Below are positions 58,484 through 64,000 of a DNA stretch of 64,000 nucleotides, piece by piece. The number at the start of each line of letters is the position of its first letter. Within the stretch, counting starts at the first letter, position 1. The position numbers were made by a program, and so were the translations under genes. The stretch spans positions 14,892 through 78,891 of the forward strand of contig VRVR01000037.1 in NCBI GenBank assembly GCA_009859145.1. The letters run 5' to 3'. Under the pieces are notes generated by a model that was given only the letters and a program-made list of their open reading frames with translations, was not told the origin of the DNA and did no database searches. Source of the DNA: Andalucia godoyi. Taxonomy: Eukaryota > Discoba > Jakobea > Jakobida > Andaluciidae.

Positions 58484-61400
58484 ATGGGATTCAGGCATTT
58501 TTTCCGTCGGGCATCCAGGGCGAATGCGGCTCCTGGGTCACCATCGCAGCTGTCTCTTCCTGTAGGGGTCATTTCTGGAGGCGGCACAATCCCGTATGCA
58601 GACCTTCCGGTGTTGAGTGCCATGGATATTCCTCCTCCTTCCGATCCAGAAGGAGAAAATCTGCACAGACTATGGAGCAAATTTGAAGAGCTCTCAGAAG
58701 TCGAAGAGGTGACGTCGGAGTGGACGGACGTCTTTGATGAGATTGCGGACATCTTTTTGAAAAGGTACGAAAATTGGCGACCGTTTTCAAAATCGGGGTT
58801 CCGTGTGGTGGAGGATACGTCTCCGAATTCATGGGCTCCCGTTTCAAGCCCTTCCATGGTAAAGTCGGTGGACGGCGTTGTCGAGCTCGGGCATCCACAG
58901 TCATGGATCACTGCGTTGGTCCCTGTGCTGAAGGATGGCACGCGAAAGCTTGAAGAATGGATGAAGTCTGGCGCTCCAGCCAGTGAATTCCAGTATGCCA
59001 TCGATCGGCTGGTGAAAGTGCTAAAAATTGGCGAGATCTTGTCCAGGTCGCCGTACAACACGAATCCAATGGCTACATACAAGTTCTTCACAGCTGTTCG
59101 GAATGTGTTCATTATTTTCGGTGATGACATGAGCACATCGACAGCTGCTCCAAGATGCTGTGATCTGGGCCATTTCTTCCCGCTCATGCTGCGAGATTCT
59201 CTGGAAATTATGGATAATGCATTCAACCATCTGAATGCGATTCCAACGAACCAGCTCAGCGCTGCGTCGTCCCCTTCTTCGTCTACGTTCCCTGTCATCG
59301 CGTATGTCCGGGATATTGGCATTACAGATGCGATTCTGCGGCTCTTGAGACTCTCTGTTCCTGTTTTCGCAAAGTTCCCGTCGTCCTTGGATTTGATTGC
59401 AGGAATCGGCCTTGGATTCCGATTTTCTGATATTGTGTTCTCATTCTCTGTCAGAAACTCACCACTTGACAATCAGTGGTCTGTGAATTTTATGAAGAGT
59501 GCAACGGTTTCCTTCTCCGAGCCGTCCGAAGAGTGGACGAAGCGCGCAGTCGAATTGCTCAAAAATGGCGATGATGCAAGTATAGTGATTTGCTCCGCAT
59601 ATTCAGAACTCTTGCTGGACTTTGCGAGCATGATCGTCAATTCCGCAAAGTATAGAATATGCAATTCTTATTCCGAGTTTCATGCGGGCGTGATAGCAAC
59701 GTTGGCATCTGTGTTGTGCGCAATAGTTTCCATGTCTCCGCAGTTTTCACGAGAGAATCTTGACTCGGAATCGTGTACTTCCACGTGTCGAAAATATTTG
59801 TCTCGTTTCGTGGAAGAAGACAGCCGTCTGTGTTCCCCACAGAAATTGACTGTCCTGGATGTCCGCAACGATCAGTTTATTTCTGCTCCACTTCTGGACG
59901 ATCTTCTTGCATGCGACACTATTCGGTCTTTTTTCGGAAAATTGATTGATCTGGCTGGAACGTATCCCGAATTGCTCTTCAACAAGGATGCACAATTGCC
60001 GTCATTTCTGTCATGGGTACGATCTGTTTTTGAGAACAATGGCCAATTCGCGTGCCGTGCTCTGCCGCAGTTTACGGATATTGTACGTTCTGATTTCCCG
60101 ATCTTTCAGCTGTACTTTGTTGATTTCCTTTCAAAACTTGTATCTTCCGATGTTAAGAACTTGAGTCCCTTGGAAGGGGCTGGGGTGTTTCAGTTGGTGC
60201 TTCTGGACAGTTTCTGCCTCTGTTACGGCGATTGCCGCAAACCTCTCATCCAGTCTGCCCAGCGTTCCTGGATCCAGATGCTCGGGTATTTTGCTACTGT
60301 TCCGGGGAAATCCAACGCAGAAGTCCTCCGAACGCTGATGCAGCTTCTGTCGAGACAAAATCTCCATCCGATGCTTCGCAAGAATGCGTCCATTGGACTG
60401 TTGCAAATATTTTTGGCGCGATGTTCGTTTTCCACGGAATGCCTTCTCAATGTGGATTCGTGGAAGAGGTTGTTTTTGTTTGCAGTCGCGTCGGGCCAAG
60501 AGCTATCGACGGATGCAAGAAATTTATCTTCCGATTCAGGAGTTCTCGATGGGTTACATGCGGAAGTTGCCATCCGGAAGTTGACTGATATTATCATGTT
60601 TTCAGACCAAACAAAGACGCAGTTGATTGCGGATCCTCCTATGATTGACCAACTCTTTGCGTTTCTTCGAACGCCTGCTTTGAGAAAGTTTGCGGCGCGA
60701 CACATTTCTGTTCTGATGACCGCTGATGCGATCGACGAAGATTTGCACATCAGTTTGTTCCGTCGTTTCTTGGAGACATTTCCTCCATTGCAGTCTGCGC
60801 CCACATGGGAAAACATGCAACTGTTGGACGACCTACTGGTCGTTCTTCGCGAGGTGCTTGGCAAGGATTCAAAGAAGAAATTGCAAAAGCTGTTCCAAAA
60901 GGCAGAAGCTTTTGTGAAGTTGGTGAACATGTTGAATGTTCCCGATGAGATGTTTTCAAGCGTAACAAACTTTTCATCGTCTGATTTGTGTATCAACATT
61001 CTGGAAACGCTGCGGTATTTGCTTAGTGAGAACCCAAAGAACCAACGGATCTTCAAACAAGATCTTGGATACGATCGACTCGCCGAACTCATCCGACGAT
61101 GTCTGCATGACTCGCGTCCTGAATTGAGAGTGTTCGACACACTGTTCCGTCTGTTGTTGGATGTGGAAGAGACTATCTCTTGTCAAACGAGCCGGCCTAT
61201 TCAAAACGAAGGAATGATGAATGTGATTTTTAATCTGTTGCGGGATGCCTCAGACGACGTCGTCGCGACTGTTCTGAAGCGGTCCGTCGCGATTGTCGCG
61301 TTGTCGACGAACAATCGAGCGCGATGTGCGGATTCAAAGGTGATGATGGAAATGATCTCTCTCTTGGATCATGTTCGTGGACCATCCGTGGACGACGTAT

Positions 61401-64000
61401 TTCGTCTCATTGAACTGATCGGCCAACACAGCGTGAGTGTTACGGAATTGAAAGCACTTTTCCATTATATGAAGATGATTTGCGTAGACAAGAGCCAAAC
61501 GGAGATGCTCAACAAGGCTTTGCATGTTGTGGAAAACATGACACGGAAAGACGGACCAAATGCGTTCTTCGACTTTGACGGGATGGCATCTGGTTTGGAG
61601 CTGTCTCCGCTAGTGAAATTTCCCTCTTCAAAAGGTTACTCCATTGCAGCATGGTTTCGAATCGAATCATTTGAAGATCCGACAGACATGCCGAAATATC
61701 AACCGCGGCTGTTCAGTTTCTTTTCTGCATCCGCTGCGCCGCCTACCATCGGCCCCGCCGCCAATGCTTCGAGTAGTGTTGCATCCCCGACAGGCAACGC
61801 ACCTGCAAGCCCGTCTTCGGATTTCGGTGACGAGAAGAAGAAGGATGCAACTTCAGACATCACGGGCATAGAAGCGTTGTTCGACTCTTCCTTTTTGATT
61901 GTCCGTAACTTCTCCGGCGGCCGCATGATTTCTGAAAAGATCTTCAAATATCCGTTTTTGGAAAAACAATGGTACTTTGTTGTTATTTCTCATTCCATCA
62001 GCAAAGGGCTGTCCTTTTCCAAATCCGAGATCAAACTTTATGTTAACGGTCGGATGGAGGAGCGATTTCCTTTGAAGTTTCCGAAAGTTTCAAGAGAGTT
62101 TTCGCAATGTCGCATTGCCTGCAATTCATTGGTGGATTCCATGAAGTTGTACAGGGAAAATCCTCTATGGGGACAAATGGGAAATATTTACTTGTTTGAT
62201 GATGTGATTTCCAGTGGCCAAGTTTCTGTGATGTATGAGCTGGGACCGAATGTTTTGACAACATTTCACCCTGCTGAGATCCCCATGGTTACGGACACTG
62301 AGCAGAAACAATCTGTGACGTTTGATGGAAGCTTGTCTTCGAAGTTGTATCTTAGTTACAATGCGAAAGCTTGTGAGCAATGGAAGTATGCGTTTGATTG
62401 TTCGGGAAAGCCCGACAAGAATGATGCGCGTATCCGAAGGGGGACTCAGCGATGCGTAACGCATAGCGTGAGAGATCTGATCGGATGTTTGGGTGGCATT
62501 CAGGTGTTGCTACCTTTCTTTTTATTCTTGAATACGCATCATATTGATCGAGGAACGGAAGGGCTAATCGTATCACGCTTGTTGTCGCTTGTCATTGAAT
62601 TGGTTCGGGACCATCGCGACAATCAGGAAGATCTTGAGCGATGCCATGGATTGGCTGTAATTGGGTACCTGCTGAAGAAAACGAATCCTGTCCATTTGAC
62701 AATTGATATTCTTCGGCGACTGAAAGATGCCATTACCTGCTTCGAGCGCAACGATTCGCTTTATCGACGAGCGGTTTTATGCTTCTTCTTCGACACTGAT
62801 ATCTGGACCCGGGCGTCTGGCGAGATTCAGAGACAGTGGTTGGAAACGTGCTTTGAATATGTTGCAAAGGATGCTTCCGATACGAGTTTCACGGGCCATT
62901 TCTTACGCCGAGATTTTGGAGTTCAAGGATACCTGGACTTGATTCGAAACCATTACACTTCCGATCGGATTCTACCGGTTGTTCCGAAGAGCATGGAGCT
63001 TGGAGATGGGTTTGCGATGAGCCCAGCTCCTGTGAGTCGAACGTCTTCCACGGGCTCCGTTGCTTTTGCCTCCGTCCGATCAACGTTGCTGAACACTCGA
63101 GACATCGGTGGTCTTCGGAAGCTCGTGGTGGAAACTGTGAAGACTCTCGTTTCAGGCAGCCCGAATTCGAAAGAAGTACAGTCTTTAGTGCGATTTTTGT
63201 CCGTTTCCAAAGACCCGTCTGCTATTCAGGATGTCCTTGGTTTATTCCTTGATTTTGCCTTTCTAAACAGTCAATTTGCTTTAATGGCGCTGGCGGAAGC
63301 AAATGCAATAGACCTGCTGACATACTTGCTCGCTTCCGAGAACGCGCGAGTTCGTGTGCTGGCCTTGAAGGCGCTTTCACGGTTGTGGGAGAAGTATCCA
63401 GCGTGTGTTGCGGACCCGTTAGGGTTGTCCACGGTAATTCAAAACCTAACTCTTTACCCTCTCGAGAAGGACGGCATGCACATCCTGTTTGCTATTCTCA
63501 TCTCCGAGGTGGCACTGATGACCGAAGAAGTGGATTTCAACAAAGCGCAGTGCCGCATTATTCATCCGTCAATCCTCATTATTTTGTTCCGCTCTGCTTT
63601 CAACGCCTCCCCCAGCCTACGGATTCTCGTGATGCGCAACCTGTTGGAACTGTTTCGCCCTTCTCTTTCGCATCGAGCTCAGAATATTTCGTGTTTCGGC
63701 GATGTGCTGAATTGGCAGTGGTACATTTTCCGACTGTTGATTCGGCAAAAAGCAGAAGCGAGTGCTGATCTCTATGTGCAGCTCGAAGTGTTGATCATTG
63801 ATTTGTTCAAAGTTGTCTTCACGGAAGCACTGCTTTCGAAGAAGCATGGGTGGCGAGTTGTCGAGGATTCTATTTTGCTGTTTCATCGAGTGTTAATCGC
63901 CAATGTCCGCAAAGAAGAGTACTATGTTCTTTCCGAGTCGAATGTCCCCGATGTTGCACCGCCGCTTGTAGACCATATCGTCTTTCAACGGAGCTTGATT
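58484..64000 (+). CDS. BEACH-domain protein, neurobeachin/LRBA/Lvs type (N-terminal part, runs off window)
   Basis: A single open frame of 1839 codons runs from the ATG at 58484 (an in-frame TAG lies two codons upstream) to the last base of the window, with no stop. The first ~1000 residues are helical, armadillo-like repeats. Residues ~1025-1265 form a concanavalin/LamG-like sandwich: FDFDGMASGLEL, KGYSIAAWFRIE, QWYFVVISHSIS, and GQMGNIYLFDDVIS. The latter is typical of the (W)GQxGxxYxFxD segment of neurobeachin-class proteins. More helical repeats (DUF4704-like) follow. The PH-BEACH-WD40 part is expected beyond the window. The family acts in vesicle trafficking and lysosome-related organelle size. 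Confidence 0.85.
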   Translation, partial: MGFRHFFRRASRANAAPGSPSQLSLPVGVISGGGTIPYADLPVLSAMDIPPPSDPEGENLHRLWSKFEELSEVEEVTSEWTDVFDEIADIFLKRYENWRPFSKSGFRVVEDTSPNSWAPVSSPSMVKSVDGVVELGHPQSWITALVPVLKDGTRKLEEWMKSGAPASEFQYAIDRLVKVLKIGEILSRSPYNTNPMATYKFFTAVRNVFIIFGDDMSTSTAAPRCCDLGHFFPLMLRDSLEIMDNAFNHLNAIPTNQLSAASSPSSSTFPVIAYVRDIGITDAILRLLRLSVPVFAKFPSSLDLIAGIGLGFRFSDIVFSFSVRNSPLDNQWSVNFMKSATVSFSEPSEEWTKRAVELLKNGDDASIVICSAYSELLLDFASMIVNSAKYRICNSYSEFHAGVIATLASVLCAIVSMSPQFSRENLDSESCTSTCRKYLSRFVEEDSRLCSPQKLTVLDVRNDQFISAPLLDDLLACDTIRSFFGKLIDLAGTYPELLFNKDAQLPSFLSWVRSVFENNGQFACRALPQFTDIVRSDFPIFQLYFVDFLSKLVSSDVKNLSPLEGAGVFQLVLLDSFCLCYGDCRKPLIQSAQRSWIQMLGYFATVPGKSNAEVLRTLMQLLSRQNLHPMLRKNASIGLLQIFLARCSFSTECLLNVDSWKRLFLFAVASGQELSTDARNLSSDSGVLDGLHAEVAIRKLTDIIMFSDQTKTQLIADPPMIDQLFAFLRTPALRKFAARHISVLMTADAIDEDLHISLFRRFLETFPPLQSAPTWENMQLLDDLLVVLREVLGKDSKKKLQKLFQKAEAFVKLVNMLNVPDEMFSSVTNFSSSDLCINILETLRYLLSENPKNQRIFKQDLGYDRLAELIRRCLHDSRPELRVFDTLFRLLLDVEETISCQTSRPIQNEGMMNVIFNLLRDASDDVVATVLKRSVAIVALSTNNRARCADSKVMMEMISLLDHVRGPSVDDVFRLIELIGQHSVSVTELKALFHYMKMICVDKSQTEMLNKALHVVENMTRKDGPNAFFDFDGMASGLELSPLVKFPSSKGYSIAAWFRIESFEDPTDMPKYQPRLFSFFSASAAPPTIGPAANASSSVASPTGNAPASPSSDFGDEKKKDATSDITGIEALFDSSFLIVRNFSGGRMISEKIFKYPFLEKQWYFVVISHSISKGLSFSKSEIKLYVNGRMEERFPLKFPKVSREFSQCRIACNSLVDSMKLYRENPLWGQMGNIYLFDDVISSGQVSVMYELGPNVLTTFHPAEIPMVTDTEQKQSVTFDGSLSSKLYLSYNAKACEQWKYAFDCSGKPDKNDARIRRGTQRCVTHSVRDLIGCLGGIQVLLPFFLFLNTHHIDRGTEGLIVSRLLSLVIELVRDHRDNQEDLERCHGLAVIGYLLKKTNPVHLTIDILRRLKDAITCFERNDSLYRRAVLCFFFDTDIWTRASGEIQRQWLETCFEYVAKDASDTSFTGHFLRRDFGVQGYLDLIRNHYTSDRILPVVPKSMELGDGFAMSPAPVSRTSSTGSVAFASVRSTLLNTRDIGGLRKLVVETVKTLVSGSPNSKEVQSLVRFLSVSKDPSAIQDVLGLFLDFAFLNSQFALMALAEANAIDLLTYLLASENARVRVLALKALSRLWEKYPACVADPLGLSTVIQNLTLYPLEKDGMHILFAILISEVALMTEEVDFNKAQCRIIHPSILIILFRSAFNASPSLRILVMRNLLELFRPSLSHRAQNISCFGDVLNWQWYIFRLLIRQKAEASADLYVQLEVLIIDLFKVVFTEALLSKKHGWRVVEDSILLFHRVLIANVRKEEYYVLSESNVPDVAPPLVDHIVFQRSLI

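Noticed and set aside
58369-59472. A 367-residue minus-strand frame
   Set aside because: It is antisense to the long BEACH-type frame, which continues open to the end of the window.

Overview
The window is nuclear DNA from a unicellular eukaryote, most likely a free-living flagellated protist with a compact, intron-poor genome of roughly 50% GC. Evidence for this is spliceosomal introns, one tRNA-Thr, Arp2/3, R-SNARE, FYVE and BEACH proteins, and flagellar proteins: an ODAD4/TTC25-like dynein-docking subunit, a CCDC24-like protein and a possible Fuzzy-like protein. A bacterial-type RsmH rRNA methyltransferase presumably serves the mitochondrion. The gene style would suit a jakobid or another excavate-like flagellate, but the sequence alone does not settle this. 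Only three genes need introns (four introns in all). Every intron reads GTATGY at the donor and TAG at the acceptor.

Layout. 0-7 kb, all minus strand: a HAMP adenylyl cyclase, a FYVE plus beta-helix protein split by an intron, and a GDPD phosphodiesterase. 7-14 kb: a TPR protein, farnesyl diphosphate synthase, ODAD4 and a secreted cathepsin-L-like protease. 14-19 kb: a 1744-residue multi-membrane PAS/adenylyl cyclase. 19-25 kb: a degraded mobile element, tRNA-Thr(UGU), a CCDC24-like gene and a secreted GH30 glucosylceramidase with a ricin-type lectin. 25-35 kb: DED1/DDX3 helicase, half-size ABCA transporter, CNOT9, a Fuzzy-like longin candidate and a VAMP7-type SNARE. 36-45 kb: SLC35B-type transporter, UvrD/Srs2 helicase, NOL7-like, SWC5/CFDP1, a MORN plus NTF2-like protein and RsmH. 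46-54 kb: active rhomboid, CHRD surface protein, ARPC1, an unrecognised propeller-like protein and a C2-RRM protein. 54-58 kb: a NOX/ferric reductase bracketed by two mobile-element relics. 58.5-64 kb: the N-terminal 1839 codons of a neurobeachin-type BEACH protein that runs off the window.

The most unusual content is a set of five small, internally deleted elements: window start, about 12.2, 19.95, 54.4 and 57.4 kb. Four of them retain pieces of a Fanzor (eukaryotic TnpB-like RNA-guided nuclease) reading frame, including the N-terminal region, a helical HRxxAKWL segment, the zinc finger and RuvC-III-like residues. Three share an almost invariant 19-nt motif beside the 3' end that can fold into a hairpin. 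All five ends share the terminal pattern AGTGTAYAATGTARG or a close variant. They look like non-autonomous Fanzor derivatives in which the putative guide-RNA end has been kept while the nuclease decayed.

Most genes stand alone, and divergent pairs are common (GDPD/TPR, FPPS/ODAD4, GH30/DED1, CNOT9/Fuzzy-like, SLC35B/UvrD, SWC5/MORN, RsmH/rhomboid, ARPC1/propeller). Where the only methionine codons fit a start inside a longer open frame, I have placed the start at the first ATG.
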